Positions 53,901 through 63,483 of a DNA stretch of 64,000 nucleotides are shown here, one piece after another; position 1 is the stretch's first letter; each line of letters opens with the position of its first letter. The notes under the pieces were generated by a model. That model did no database searches and had not been told where the DNA came from. It saw only the letters and a list, made by a program, of their open reading frames with translations. The stretch comes from Aphanomyces cochlioides (lineage: Eukaryota; Oomycota; Saprolegniomycetes; Saprolegniales; Verrucalvaceae), in the NCBI GenBank assembly GCA_019828595.1, contig JAHQRK010000001.1:186001-250000 (forward strand). Direction: 5' to 3'. The position numbers and the translations under genes were made by a program.

Positions 53901-55748
53901 CTGCATGTGGCGCTTCGTCCGTCGCTTTGGGAATCGAATCAAACGACAACATCGTTGACCAATGAACTATTTGAACTTGCTGACGAAGTGAAAGCTCTTA
54001 CAATGCAGAAAATTGACGATTCCTTGGCGGCACATACTTTACTTCAGCAGACAATGCAACTGAAGACGCCTCCAAAGTCAATAGAAGAGCTCAATCGACT
54101 GAGAGGCACAGTGCGATTTTGGTTCGTCAGCTTTACAGAAAAACTTCGTGCTCAACCTCCCCAAGATATATTTGCAAAGCACGCCCTTTTCCGTGAAATT
54201 TATGATCATGCAGCTCACATGTGCATGGAGCTGCGTGACTCCAGCACTCAGTCCACATTCAAGCTGAGTAACGACTCAGACCACCCCACCAGCACGGCGC
54301 TACCAGCTGGATGGATGCTGCAGCTCCCAGATCTTCCAAATGAATCTCAACAACCATCGCATGCGTCACTTTTGGAAGAGCTTTCAAGTGCACCAAAAAC
54401 ACTTTCATCTGTTGATACAACTGCTACGGCTGCAGAATATGTGAGCAAGATTCGAACTGGTGAAATACAACGCGAAAAAGAATTTGACGTTCAACTTCAC
54501 GGTGCTATTGCCTTTCCTGATGTGGTTGACGTCACCAGCGACCATGTCTTTGGCAGCTCTAGCCTGACGCAAAGTGATTCACAACAGTCTTGGAACCGTA
54601 CGTGGGTCGCTGGCTCTGAGATTTCCAAGATCAAATCGTCCACTACATCACACCTGCTTGAATTACCCAAGTCAATCCTAAGCTGGCATCCGAGTCTCCC
54701 CAAAGGTGTCGACGAAGTGGTCATGCTTGTAAATTCAAGTCAGCCTACATCAGTTGTTGCTTATTCCCTCTGCTCCGTTGCGTACCACACGCAACTAACT
54801 CACTGGTTCAGCCAAGAAAATCGCAATTTAGAGGTTGTGAACGAAGCAACACGAAACAACATGCTGGCAGTCTTGCGCAGCGACCGTCGAAGCAACTTCG
54901 AGCACTTCTTTGCTGACGAGAGCGAATTCCAATCCTTGACAAAATTTAGTTGCAAGTCATTCTATGCAACACAGTTTCATGCTTTGCGTCAACTAGTCGA
55001 TTATGATGAGCGACGGTATGTTGAGAGCCTCAGTACATGTGAAACATATCAATCTGGCGGAGGCAAGTCTGGTGCTGGCTTTATGAAGACAAAAGACGAG
55101 CGTTTCTTGACCAAAGTGGTCTCATCTAACCAACTGCACGTGTTCCTCAGTTTGATTCCCAAGTATTTTGAGTACCTTGCCAAAACCATTGAAGATGGAA
55201 CACCGACTATGTTGAGCAAGATTGTTGGCGTTTACCGTATTACGATTGACGATATGAGTATGTGCTTGCTCGTGATGGAGAATCTCGTCTACAATCGCAA
55301 AGTCGATGCTCTGTTCGATCTGAAAGGCAAAATGGAAGGTCGTACTGCAGACCACGGCACTGTTTTATGGGATCGCAATTTTGTCAAAATGTTTGAAGGG
55401 ATTCCGTTGGCCTTGCAAGAATCCGCGATGGTTCACCTCAAAACAGCCATGATGAATGACACGACGTTTCTCGCCGCTGTCGACGTTGTTGACTACTCAA
55501 TGCTCGTCGGATACGACAAGCGCAAACAAGAAGTCGTCGCGTGCATCATTGACTACATTGTCAAGTACGATTTCATGAAACGATTGGAGCATCACGGCAA
55601 ACGTCTCCTCCAAGACGAAGGCGAAATTACCGTGCTCAACCCAAAGCAGTACACAAAGCGATTTCAGACAGCCATGACCAAGTACTTTACTCCCGTTCCA
55701 TCCAGATACAGCGCCATCGTCCCGCGCCATGATGATGACTCTTCATGA
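51000..55748 (+). CDS. PIKfyve/Fab1-like phosphatidylinositol-3-phosphate 5-kinase with PDZ-like N-terminus
   Basis: A single uninterrupted exon of 1582 codons. I start at ATG 51000 (MDCGVFQQCFPQQLLSPSGA) because the longer frame begins with TTG. Order: PDZ-like domain (about residues 40-125, VSFGMTFRRAPSNPP, SAGVLTGAFLVEVG); FYVE finger (about 178-245, SCVACSELFTFCRRRHHCRS, all eight ligands visible); low-complexity linker; Cpn60/TCP1-like domain (about 500-640, RVLVIASALDYHKDKESFSP, TRAAILTTVDHVDKMDADAI); Cys-rich region (CISCKFVER, PCSC); PIPK catalytic domain at the end (GGGKSGAGFMKTKDERFLTK, FDLKGKMEGR, VVDYSMLVGYD, IIDYIVKYDFMKR). FYVE plus Cpn60 plus PIPK is the Fab1/PIKfyve layout, making PI(3,5)P2 on endosomes and vacuole. 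The PDZ-like start is not usual. Lies head to head, 2.7 kb away, with the myosin. Confidence 0.9.
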   Translation: MDCGVFQQCFPQQLLSPSGAETLRKRAFRFHAFDSQTRLPEETIYLKLFNPIVSFGMTFRRAPSNPPPVYWCQVDKVEVGSDAESAGVLTGAFLVEVGLKNMKYVQYNEVLARLKHAQEDEAGDLTLVFSQSYMNRDPPLPSSGPRWPVPGESIYDVRENESSSRPRTASNMTQFWMSDQHAKSCVACSELFTFCRRRHHCRSCGQIFCSNCCHRLPPSFKPRDATMHWLRNQLVCHQCHRQLKEGLLHAQPAVRSKSLPLPPPTASAKLHRLSSLHPPTQSPPEAGNNLPNSIPEEHNQFLQDINPILYSIFPKARMLLTATSTNALSFHKTRPASLQKTPSRLRRSGSEPDLIRRVHFAVDEEETSNETRPRVHSHASFVRDLPPLFQDGNYQLSTACANAMDLPDIAAAHARNRQSMAEDATTFVLDRLVSAMERSNVSQLSIADQCAFVDVLLSLSTETAVSVEDGVAGCRIKCFPGGAPTDSFLVPGVLLKKRTARKSMRNTVDKPRVLVIASALDYHKDKESFSPLEIVAGLETEYMRIAAEKIKRLRPDVVVFERHVHRVAEECLAVDDIVVIKNIKDEDLRRIARVTRAAILTTVDHVDKMDADAILGTCKQFRVWTPNPPETTQKKVSKKKCVVFETDDLVSGATICLRGAKTKAELSELREILLQIIHLAYHLRLQRAIWSAWGIAPIKGASASSNGPSPFDSMYLKLRENSLSMRAALKLEQLKCISCKFVERKAQAVSVQRRRSSGSLEFEKPTQPCSCPPDIRTPQWPFQLVVSTCWSRLDANIPSVAEWNVLQFYNTDSDCSLGQFLTKYCFDTAAAVYKNAFRTHQLSFTHDMARVHIRVLSTQTQPTKKKGVGEVLKDMVNFARSVVQTSTTPITWIAHGASSSPVYTEMTHDMLSYSFGKFLEDLIYMKPLPFDSVYPELEDAVADQLCVRYFACKDVVVAVSTERIEPVLHVALRPSLWESNQTTTSLTNELFELADEVKALTMQKIDDSLAAHTLLQQTMQLKTPPKSIEELNRLRGTVRFWFVSFTEKLRAQPPQDIFAKHALFREIYDHAAHMCMELRDSSTQSTFKLSNDSDHPTSTALPAGWMLQLPDLPNESQQPSHASLLEELSSAPKTLSSVDTTATAAEYVSKIRTGEIQREKEFDVQLHGAIAFPDVVDVTSDHVFGSSSLTQSDSQQSWNRTWVAGSEISKIKSSTTSHLLELPKSILSWHPSLPKGVDEVVMLVNSSQPTSVVAYSLCSVAYHTQLTHWFSQENRNLEVVNEATRNNMLAVLRSDRRSNFEHFFADESEFQSLTKFSCKSFYATQFHALRQLVDYDERRYVESLSTCETYQSGGGKSGAGFMKTKDERFLTKVVSSNQLHVFLSLIPKYFEYLAKTIEDGTPTMLSKIVGVYRITIDDMSMCLLVMENLVYNRKVDALFDLKGKMEGRTADHGTVLWDRNFVKMFEGIPLALQESAMVHLKTAMMNDTTFLAAVDVVDYSMLVGYDKRKQEVVACIIDYIVKYDFMKRLEHHGKRLLQDEGEITVLNPKQYTKRFQTAMTKYFTPVPSRYSAIVPRHDDDSS

Positions 55749-55917
55749 TCCACTGACCCAAGTAGGGTTTTAGGATTAGTAGTCACATTAGATTTTTATT
55801 GACGAGTTTACTGAGTAAACAATTTATCTTGGAGTTTGTATGCTTTCATGAATTATCCGGATAAACACAGGATGGTAGAGTTTCTGTTTGTCGACAGACA
55901 AAACAGAATTCTTCGCC

Positions 55918-57646
55918 ATGCAAGCCGACACGGACGCCGACAACAACCGCCCTGCGCCGCCAGCTCCAGCGGCGGTTAAATTGCCGGCCGCACCGCTTCA
56001 ACTAACCTCAGGACAACCTGAAGATGCCATGGATAATATCGAAATGCCTCAAATATTCTCGACTCGAGCTCCACGGGATGCTGCTGCTGGGTTGTCGTCC
56101 GGATTGAAGAATATGGGAAAGGGGGTGGCCGCTGGTCTTGGCTCCCTTGTTGCGATGCCGATTCTTGGAGCGAGAGAACAAGGAGTTGTTGGATTTGCTA
56201 AGGGGCTTGCTGCCGGTACTGTCTCCGCTGTTGTGGTATGTGTATATCTTGGAGTGTGTCGAAATTTCTCCTCTTTGGTAGATGGTCGGTGGTGGTGCTG
56301 TGACGGGAGTTACCCAGATTGCCCGCGGCATTGCTGCTACTCCTCGCGCGATTATCAGCTCGAACGAAAACAAAATCTGGGATCAAGACAAGCAGCAATG
56401 GTACTTGTACAACTTGAAGGAGGAGGCGGCCGAAGTCCTTGCCGCCGAAGAAGCAGCAGCAGCCGCTGCTTCGGCTGAAAAGAAAGAAGTGAAAGAGACT
56501 GAACTGTACGATCTCTTGGGCGTTGAACCTAATGCGACCGAGGCAGAGATCAAGAAAGCTTATCGTCGATTGGCCATCAAACTCCATCCTGATAAGAACT
56601 TGAATGATCCATCCGCGTCGGAGAAATTTCAACAACTTGGTGCGGCCTACCAAATCTTGTCTGACCCGCAATCTCGCGCCAATTACGATGAACATGGCAA
56701 GGATGGTGTGGACGAGCAACTCTTCATGGACAACAGCCAGATCTACGATATGATTTTTGGATCCCAGGCGTTCGAAAACTTTGTCGGCGAGCTCAACCTC
56801 ATGACGCTCCAGCAAGAACTTGGAAAGATGAGCTCCGATGACTCGGACCCAACGCATTTATTCACACAAACAGACTACGTCAAGATCAAACAACGCAAGC
56901 GCGAAGTCCACTGCGCTGTCTACCTTGCGACGCTCTTGGAATCCTATGCGACCGATACCTCGGAGAACCACATTAACTTTCGCACAAGTATTTCGACGAC
57001 GGCAAAAGAATTGGCATCTTCTGCGTTTGGTGGCACTTTGATTGGCGTTGTTGGCTACGTCTACGAAGAGCAAGCGCATCGTCATTTGGGATTCCGAAAA
57101 AGTGTTGCTGCTGGCTTGGGTTTGCAAAATGTTACTCGGTCGGCTCATGTACTTTCGACCAAGTATCGCTTCATGACTTCTGCGTACTCGGCATTTAGCA
57201 AGTACAATAAGGCGGCAAAGAAGGTGGAAGAGTTTGAGAAGAAGATGGCCAAGGAGGAGCAATTAAAGGGAGAAGAAAAGAAGGCTGTCGAAGAAGACGG
57301 CAGTAAGCAAGAGGAACAGTGCGAAGGATCCAAAGAGGAAAAAGTACCAACTCCTGAAATGGACGACTTGTCGCGTCAATTGCAGCAAGAAACCCTCGGT
57401 AGCATTTTGGAAACAGCGTGGAACTTCACAGTCATGGACGTTGAAGCCACGCTTCGAAGTGTCTGCTTTAAACTTTTCAAGGATTCGTCAGTGACTGCCG
57501 AAGCACGCATCAAGCGAGCCGAAGGTCTTGCCATCATCGGTGAAATCTTCCTTGCAAGCAGCCAAACTTCTGAAGCTGGGCTCAAGGAAGTGATGGAAAA
57601 ACTCAACTTGGCCAATCCTGAGAGCAGTTCCCCATCGGAAAAGTAA
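55918..57646 (+). CDS. DnaJ (J-domain) protein with DnaJ-X-like C-terminus
   Basis: Exon 1 55918-56235 and exon 2 56282-57646, with a 46-nt intron (GTATGT...TTTGGTAG). I use the ATG at 55918 ([20 protein letters not shown]) since the longer frame starts at TTG. A Gly/Ala-rich hydrophobic stretch ([20 protein letters not shown] to [20 protein letters not shown]) precedes the J domain ([23 protein letters not shown] in KLHPDKN). No Cys-rich zinc part. The rest resembles the DnaJ-X domain of plant and fungal J proteins, with a charged helix ([20 protein letters not shown]). It recruits and stimulates an Hsp70 through HPD. The hydrophobic N-terminal part suggests membrane association. About 560 residues. 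64 nt separate its stop from the next gene's start, same strand. Confidence 0.88.
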
Positions 57647-57709
57647 CTTAACGTTTGGCAATGCATGTTTTCAACTTTTCTGTGTGAGTTACTAAATTTA
57701 GACAATTCC

Positions 57710-58831
57710 ATGGGCGCCGGTGGGAGTGCATTGCTCAAGACGGAGCAGCAGAAACCTGTCGACGCCTCAGACATTAACGATGGAGACTGGGAAGCAGCAA
57801 AGGCTGAAATCGTTCGGCTAAGACGACTTCTCACGCAATTTGATTCGGAGGAATCGTCGTTTGAGCCTCCAAATCGATACAATGGCGATGGATTAAGGTC
57901 TCGAGCTCGATCCGACGAAAGCCTTGAAGGAAGAATGCTTTGGTCTCAAGGCACGCAGTCAAATACAGCTTCAGATAGAGCCATCTCACCTCCGAGAAGG
58001 ACTGAAAGCTCAAGTTGTTCTGAAGACAACGTTCGGGCACTGTTGTCACCACCGCGAGAACATAGCTCAATGGAGTATAGAGAAGTTGGCTCTTGGAAGA
58101 CATCTTCAAGCCCAAATACTGTTGTAAAACCGCAAGAATCATGGCCTTTTGACGACAAAGATGATGAAAAGGAGATGTCAAGCCCAGCAACTTCCCTTAT
58201 GGATCAAATCCGGATCAAAGTATTTGAACGCTGCGGTAATCTCCGCACATCCTTCTTGAAGATTGACGTTGATCGATCGGGCTACATTTCAGAAGAGGAG
58301 TTCCGCTTTTGCATGGCCAACATGGGTCTTGAACTCACCGACGAGCAGTTTGAGCTGCTTCAAGCGTCATATCCACACAAAGAAGCTCCTGGTGAAGTCG
58401 ACAAAGGCATTGGATACCTCGAATTTGTTCGGATCATGACGGACGAACTTCAGTACGAGCCAGGATCCGGCGAAGAAGAGGAAGCTGACAATTACTTTCG
58501 ACTCACGACTGCTGGCTCGGCATTTCGCTCGACAAGCGAACGACCCAAGGACCGACAAGCAGATTTGGCAAAGATCAGACAAACATTTGTCCACCAAGTG
58601 TTTGGACTCTTTAGCAGCATGAAGGAAGCGTTCAAAGCGGCCGATCGTGATGGCTCGGGATACATTGAGCTCAACGAGTTTGTCGTATTACTCCGAAATA
58701 CTCTTGGCATTGATGCGGATGCAGGTCATGCCAAGGATTTACTAGCCCTCTTTGACACCAACAACGACGGTAAACTTGCCTACTCCGAGTTTGTCAAATG
58801 CTTGCAAGCCCACCACACGTCTCGTTTTTAG
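57710..58831 (+). CDS. EF-hand calcium-binding protein, predicted N-myristoylated
   Basis: I start at ATG 57710, 45 bases inside the longest frame, because it gives MGAGGSALL, a fitting N-myristoylation signal (Gly2, Ser6). Residues 20-170 are polar and probably disordered (SPPRRTESSSCSEDN). Then two EF-hand pairs: DVDRSGYISEEEF (canonical), a degenerate partner near VDKGIGYLEFVR, DRDGSGYIELNEF and DTNNDGKLAYSEF (both canonical). It is a calcium sensor that may attach to membranes through the lipid. No kinase domain. 373 residues, single exon. The short gap to the DnaJ gene is normal for compact oomycete genomes. Confidence 0.85.
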   Translation: MGAGGSALLKTEQQKPVDASDINDGDWEAAKAEIVRLRRLLTQFDSEESSFEPPNRYNGDGLRSRARSDESLEGRMLWSQGTQSNTASDRAISPPRRTESSSCSEDNVRALLSPPREHSSMEYREVGSWKTSSSPNTVVKPQESWPFDDKDDEKEMSSPATSLMDQIRIKVFERCGNLRTSFLKIDVDRSGYISEEEFRFCMANMGLELTDEQFELLQASYPHKEAPGEVDKGIGYLEFVRIMTDELQYEPGSGEEEEADNYFRLTTAGSAFRSTSERPKDRQADLAKIRQTFVHQVFGLFSSMKEAFKAADRDGSGYIELNEFVVLLRNTLGIDADAGHAKDLLALFDTNNDGKLAYSEFVKCLQAHHTSRF

Positions 58832-59462
58832 CTAATCTCACTTGTAAATCCATACAAGAAACCAGTCGCGGCCTTGTCAATTCGTCATATTCTCTGCAAA
58901 TCAATGGCTCCGAGTTGCGAGTTCATCAGCCCTCTGTCTAATGAGTCTTTGAAATGGCAAATCGTAATGCTTCTCTCTCTTTCAGCGTGAGGTCGACGGG
59001 ATCTTTTGGAAACAGGAAATAGCGTCTGGAATCCAAATATCGGGATACTTGGTCGACGTTTAAGGGATCCAAGTGGAAAATAGCAATAACTCAACGCGCT
59101 CTCGCTGAAAAGCCTCGTTTGTCGTCACAACCTTGCAGGTCTTCGCAGCATTTTCTTGCCTCAGCTTCGAAAAAGGACATGACCCTCATCTCGAGCTGTT
59201 TCTTCTCTCGCACACCCAAATCTTGTGAAATCCACCACAAAACTCTAGGATATCAGGGAGGTAGATTTAGCGCGGCGATATATTAAGCGCAAGGGAGCGT
59301 AGGAGAAATTGGACTTGCTATTTTCGCTAAAAACGTCATCTCATCTCGTCCGCACTTTCTCCATCTCCATCTTCGTCGTGGAAATGATCCTGTGCTATAA
59401 ATACGCCCCTATTTTATCATGAATTATTTGTAGTATACTTTATTCCAATATGATTTTCAGAA
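58832..59462. other. Intergenic region; promoter side of the oxygenase gene
   Basis: No gene seen. A 69-codon minus frame (58885-59094) has no support. Confidence 0.5.
59396..59402 (+). promoter_or_regulatory. TATA-like box
   Basis: TATAAAT lies 61-67 bases upstream of the ATG at 59463, a reasonable distance for a core promoter. It is a short motif in AT-rich DNA, so support is weak. Confidence 0.35.
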
Positions 59463-61649
59463 ATGCCACGTTGTGTCAAGTTCATTTGGAAACTTGCCAA
59501 GATGGCGAGAAACCGCGTGGACGAACCCAAGGAAGAAAAGCCAGCGCTGACGAAAGTGGACGAAAAGGAGCCCCAGAAGGAGCCCAGTCCTAAGAGCACG
59601 CGTACTGAATCCCCCCGCAAGTCGCCCTTGTGGCATTTGTCAATGTCGGCGCTCAGTCTTGGTCTTGTCGCATGTGGATACGCTCTTGGATATCTCGCGC
59701 ACTCAAACCCGTCGCTTGCGATCGCCCCTTGGTTTGCAAACTCACCGAGTGGAGGTAGCACAGTTCAACGCCACTTGGAGTTGAAAGATGCAGTACTTCT
59801 CAACGAGGATGACAAGATTTACCCAAAGTATGAAACAGATATCGTCCGCGTTGAAGGACAGCACTTTCTCCAACCAGCCGAATGCTCAGCACCAGCTCCT
59901 CAGTTTGAAGGGTTTTTGGTCCACGTGAAGGATGCCATGGCCAAGAAGGAAACTCTCCGTGCTTCCGATCGTATATTTTTCCTCCTCAATGGCCAAAATG
60001 ATGGCATTTACGTGTCGTGGAATGGAAATGCTTCGTGTCTTCATGCCGCTGCCACGTCTGCTGCGATTGCTCTGGGAGCCGATCGTGATCGTTTGCAATA
60101 TGGAATCCGCTTGTACAATCAATATGGACTTCCAATTATCTCAGCCGTTGATCTTGAAGCTAATCATCGCATTGCGCATATCTTGCTTGAATACCAAATT
60201 TGGGTCTGGCCTGGCATCGAATTGGGTCATGAGTACATTGTTGATGGTGTCATTCTCAAGACTGTTGGGCTCAAGCCGCTTGTTTATGCTGTATCCAATT
60301 TCTTTACGTCGGATGAAGCAGTGGCAATCATCGAAGCTGCCCAGGTCAAGCTCGAGCGATCCAAAGTCAATGATGCTAACACTTCTAAAGCTGTTTCTGC
60401 CAGTCGTACGAGCCATACAGCATTCCTCACAACTTCTGCTTTTACTCGCGATTTCCAGCGCCGATCAGCCAAATTGGCACGACTTCCAAGTGCTTCATAC
60501 GCCGAAGGACTCCAGCTTGTACGCTACGCCGCTGGTGAATTTTACCGCCGACATTTGGACACGTTCGACAGCATTAATCTTCTGCCCAAGGGCTACTACG
60601 CCAGAACAATCGACGACTACAAAGCCTGGGCAGCATGGGCCGCAGCTCAGCTGGACGCCTTGGGCGATGGCGTTGTGCCTGCTGGCTTTCGTAAAGGAGA
60701 ACCACTGTACCCGAATCCTGACGACGATACGACATTCCCTTTGGCCCTCGTGGACGCTTTTCTGAAAGTGGGTCTTGCCGAGAACTACTTTGCCGCCAGA
60801 CATGACGGTGAATGGGTCACGTGGATGCAAGGCTACGTTGAGAAGAAGTCGCCCAACATCATGGCGGGCATCATGAAGGAGAAAGGCAAACCGCATTACT
60901 TGGACAAAATGGTTCGTGTCTGGGAAGACACGATCGGCTTGTCTGAGTTGCGCTATACTTTCCCTAAAACGAAGCGTATCAATGGCGTTTCTCATTTCTA
61001 TCAATGGGTCCGCTGGGTGAAAGAGCGCATTTCGGCTCTTGGAACCTCGTCTCCAGTCCAACCGTCGAGCCCCAATTTTCCCAAGTATTCGTGGCGATTT
61101 GGCCAAGTGTTGGCCAATATTTTGCTGGAAGACCTCTCGGAGGAATTTCTTGTTCACCAAACGAACAGAGAATGGTACGACTGGCTTGTGACCAACCGTA
61201 ACGCCCGCGACGCTGTTTTCAAAGTCATGGCGGCGTTTCCTAACATGGCTGAAGTGTCCATTCGTGCTTGGGAAAGTCGAGTTCAAGGTGGCGCTGTTCT
61301 ACGGTACAGAATGCCGTCAGTTGTCAAACATTTCGAGCCGAATCGATTTGTGACTCTGTTTTTGTACTTGAACGAAGTGGATGAAGGCGGCGAGACTGTC
61401 TTTCCATTTTCAACCGAAAAACTTGTGACTGATATTGAACGCACGGGCATGGAAGAATGCAGCAACGGGCTCGCGGTTCCCCCAACGAAACTCAAAGCGT
61501 CCCTTTTTTACGTTCAAACGCCAGACCAAGAGATTGATGTCATGTCTCGTCATGGTGGCTGTCCGCCAATGCAGGGGGTCAAATGGGGAAGCAATTCATT
61601 TATGTGGAATGCTGATGCGGAAGAAGGGGCAGACCTTTACAATCGATAA
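59463..61649 (+). CDS. Membrane-anchored prolyl 4-hydroxylase-like 2-oxoglutarate/Fe(II) oxygenase with large insert
   Basis: Single exon, 728 residues. A short basic, charged N-terminus precedes one membrane segment (about residues 60-80, MSALSLGLVACGYALGYLAH), giving a type II signal-anchor protein with the catalytic part in the ER/Golgi lumen. The catalytic fold is recognisable in two halves: RYAAGEFYRRHLDTFDS with the HxD iron ligands (about residue 364), then, after about 235 extra residues, FVTLFLYLNEVDEGGETVFP and SRHGGCPPMQGVKWGSNSFM with the distal His region and the 2-oxoglutarate-binding Lys (about 695-705). In typical P4H domains these halves are only about 60-80 residues apart. 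The insert (KAWAAWAAAQ, RVWEDTIGLSELRYTFPKTK, HFYQWVRWVKERI) is helical. The substrate (collagen-like, cell-wall hydroxyproline protein or other) is unknown. Confidence 0.85.
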   Translation: MPRCVKFIWKLAKMARNRVDEPKEEKPALTKVDEKEPQKEPSPKSTRTESPRKSPLWHLSMSALSLGLVACGYALGYLAHSNPSLAIAPWFANSPSGGSTVQRHLELKDAVLLNEDDKIYPKYETDIVRVEGQHFLQPAECSAPAPQFEGFLVHVKDAMAKKETLRASDRIFFLLNGQNDGIYVSWNGNASCLHAAATSAAIALGADRDRLQYGIRLYNQYGLPIISAVDLEANHRIAHILLEYQIWVWPGIELGHEYIVDGVILKTVGLKPLVYAVSNFFTSDEAVAIIEAAQVKLERSKVNDANTSKAVSASRTSHTAFLTTSAFTRDFQRRSAKLARLPSASYAEGLQLVRYAAGEFYRRHLDTFDSINLLPKGYYARTIDDYKAWAAWAAAQLDALGDGVVPAGFRKGEPLYPNPDDDTTFPLALVDAFLKVGLAENYFAARHDGEWVTWMQGYVEKKSPNIMAGIMKEKGKPHYLDKMVRVWEDTIGLSELRYTFPKTKRINGVSHFYQWVRWVKERISALGTSSPVQPSSPNFPKYSWRFGQVLANILLEDLSEEFLVHQTNREWYDWLVTNRNARDAVFKVMAAFPNMAEVSIRAWESRVQGGAVLRYRMPSVVKHFEPNRFVTLFLYLNEVDEGGETVFPFSTEKLVTDIERTGMEECSNGLAVPPTKLKASLFYVQTPDQEIDVMSRHGGCPPMQGVKWGSNSFMWNADAEEGADLYNR

Positions 61650-62196
61650 TCATAATGAGTACGGCACGTTGTGTTGGGTGACGTCCATGTGATGATTGGC
61701 ATCTGGTTCAGATTTACGTATCCAGGGTGGTAAGAAGAAAAATGTGATCATGCGACAGAATCTTGGAGAAGGGATAGCGGTATCCCTTGAGTAGTTGATG
61801 ACACGGTACATCTTTTCGATGCGCGATGAACTAAATGGAAGAACTTGTGCCCATAAACTCAAGCGAGAGGTTTACCAAAGATAGTAGTATTTTAAGTAAG
61901 GGTCACTAAGTTAAGGGACGAATCAATGCTTAAAGTCAACATCCTGTGTGTCACAATGTCAAGCTTCCACTGTCTTCAAAGGAATTAATTTCCATTTTCA
62001 TCCAGTTTGCATGCATCATCGACTGCAACTAAGCACGCAGAGTTTGAGTGACAGATTCGACAAGAAGCGATGGAAAGAGGGAAATTGTTGACATTGATGT
62101 CTCCCCCGGTGTATCGTGGAGGGATTGGTGTCTTGATTTCGTTGTAAGTGGCATCGTTGCGATCACAAGTGGCGTGATTGTTCATCGCCACCAAAA
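61650..62196. other. Intergenic; possible secreted-protein fragment on minus strand
   Basis: A 69-codon minus frame (61985-62194) reads RYTGGDINVNNFPLSIASCR, then a C-x2-C-like spacing, loosely like a PAN/apple domain. No signal peptide or start is visible. I give it little weight. Confidence 0.25.
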
Positions 62197-62199
62197 GTG

Positions 62200-62647
62200 C
62201 ATCCTGATTTCAAAGTGCATCTGTCTGCGACAGTGTCAAGTACCGCAAGTTGCTGTGCAGCATGTGCTACGCTTGGCGAACGTCAAAGTGCACTTGGAGT
62301 TACCGTCTCTTGGGCGTTAGCGACACCTTTCTTCTATAGACGGTCCTTAGATGTCGATTGCAAGCCGATGGCAAAGTCCCGTTTGAAGTCTGGTCAAAGA
62401 TGATGATGGATGACATCAATCGCATCACCGTTGACCGCCGAATTCCACTTGATGTTCGATCCAAGGTATGTAGCACTGTGTTGCTTAACAGCAAGCAAGT
62501 GCGAGATTTCATTCCACAGTGTTCATCCTCGATACTGTCAAGAAAGTCGCAGGGGATGCAACTGCACGAGTATTACAGTACGGAGTTTCATCTGGTTCTA
62601 ACTTGAATACAGGTGTGGCCAAAGCCATAGAAATTTCCCTCCACTGA
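62200..62647 (+). CDS. Spliced hypothetical protein, 5' end unknown
   Basis: Three exons can be chained in frame: SATVSSTASCCAACATLGER (to 62298), an intron 62299-62339 (GTTACC...CTTCTATAG), CRLQADGKVPFEVWSKMMMD to LDVRSK (62340-62465), a 26-nt intron 62466-62491 (GTATGT...GCTTAACAG), then QASARFHSTVFILDTVKKVA to AIEISLH and TGA 62645-62647. The last exon is convincingly protein-like only after splicing. The CCAAC cluster could belong to a PAN-like or small secreted domain. No start codon or family identified. Confidence 0.35.
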
Positions 62648-62712
62648 CCGGTGCGATGCGTGCGTCCTGTCCATTATTCAATTCCTCACATCGGAGATCA
62701 AGTCCACGTGGA

Positions 62713-63192
62713 ATGCAGGAGCCATCACATTTCTTCGCCTCGTGCGTCTTCAATGACTGCTTACGACCCGTCCAACAGGGAGCGACCAAATGCGACTTTC
62801 ACAAAGATAAGAAGCAGTGCCTGATGCCGGACTGCTTTAACCAGGTTGTCGCGCGTGGACGATGCTCAAAACACGGTGGTCGGCCGCGATGCGAACGCGA
62901 ATCCTGCGAACTTCCAGCCAAAGGTGGCCTATATTGCCTGCGTCATGGCGGGGTCTCAAGTCGTCAACTGTGTTGCGTCATGCGGTGCTTCAAACAAGCT
63001 CACGCACGGCACTTGTGTGTAAAGCACGGCGGTGGCAGCAAATGTTTCGTTCCGTCCTGCACACGTCATTCTCGAAAAGGAGGCTTGTGCTACCGACACA
63101 GAGAGTCCGACGCGTTCGCAATTGATGACAGCGCCATGTTCGAGTTTGAATTGGCCTCATTCAACAACCGAGGCAGTGGTCTCGTAATATAG
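62713..63192 (+). CDS. Cys/His-repeat protein (WRKY19-like zinc repeats)
   Basis: I start at ATG 62713 (MQEPSHFFASCVFNDC); an ATG at 62656 is possible too. Five tandem repeats of about 24 residues follow the plan C-x3-4-C-x8-9-C-x2-H-G-G: CLMPDCFNQVVARGRCSKHG, CERESCELPAKGGLYCLRHG, CVMRCFKQAHARHLCVKHGG and others, ending CFVPSCTRHSRKGGLCYRHR. Such repeats are common in oomycetes and are often annotated as WRKY transcription factor 19-like. They probably bind zinc, with DNA or protein contacts unknown. The C-terminus is short and acidic. 159 residues, unspliced. Confidence 0.7.
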   Translation: MQEPSHFFASCVFNDCLRPVQQGATKCDFHKDKKQCLMPDCFNQVVARGRCSKHGGRPRCERESCELPAKGGLYCLRHGGVSSRQLCCVMRCFKQAHARHLCVKHGGGSKCFVPSCTRHSRKGGLCYRHRESDAFAIDDSAMFEFELASFNNRGSGLVI

Positions 63193-63483
63193 TGTGCTTT
63201 TCGACAAGGCTTGTAGTTGTCCTTGCTCTGGACCAGTCACTTGAAAACCGCTTTCCAGTGGTAGCGCGAACCCTCATGGGTGCATTTTTGCAACACTGAA
63301 ACCATGTATCACAACAACCAGTCTGGCTTTGCATTGCTACGTTGTGTCTTTTCGCGTAGTCTTTCACCCAGACTTCGGTTCGTAACCCTGGCTTGGTGTC
63401 TTCGATGTCATATCCAGGCACCTCCGGATAACGAAGCAAACTGCACCGGTTTGTCAGCTTTCCGAATCATTGACGCCACCATC

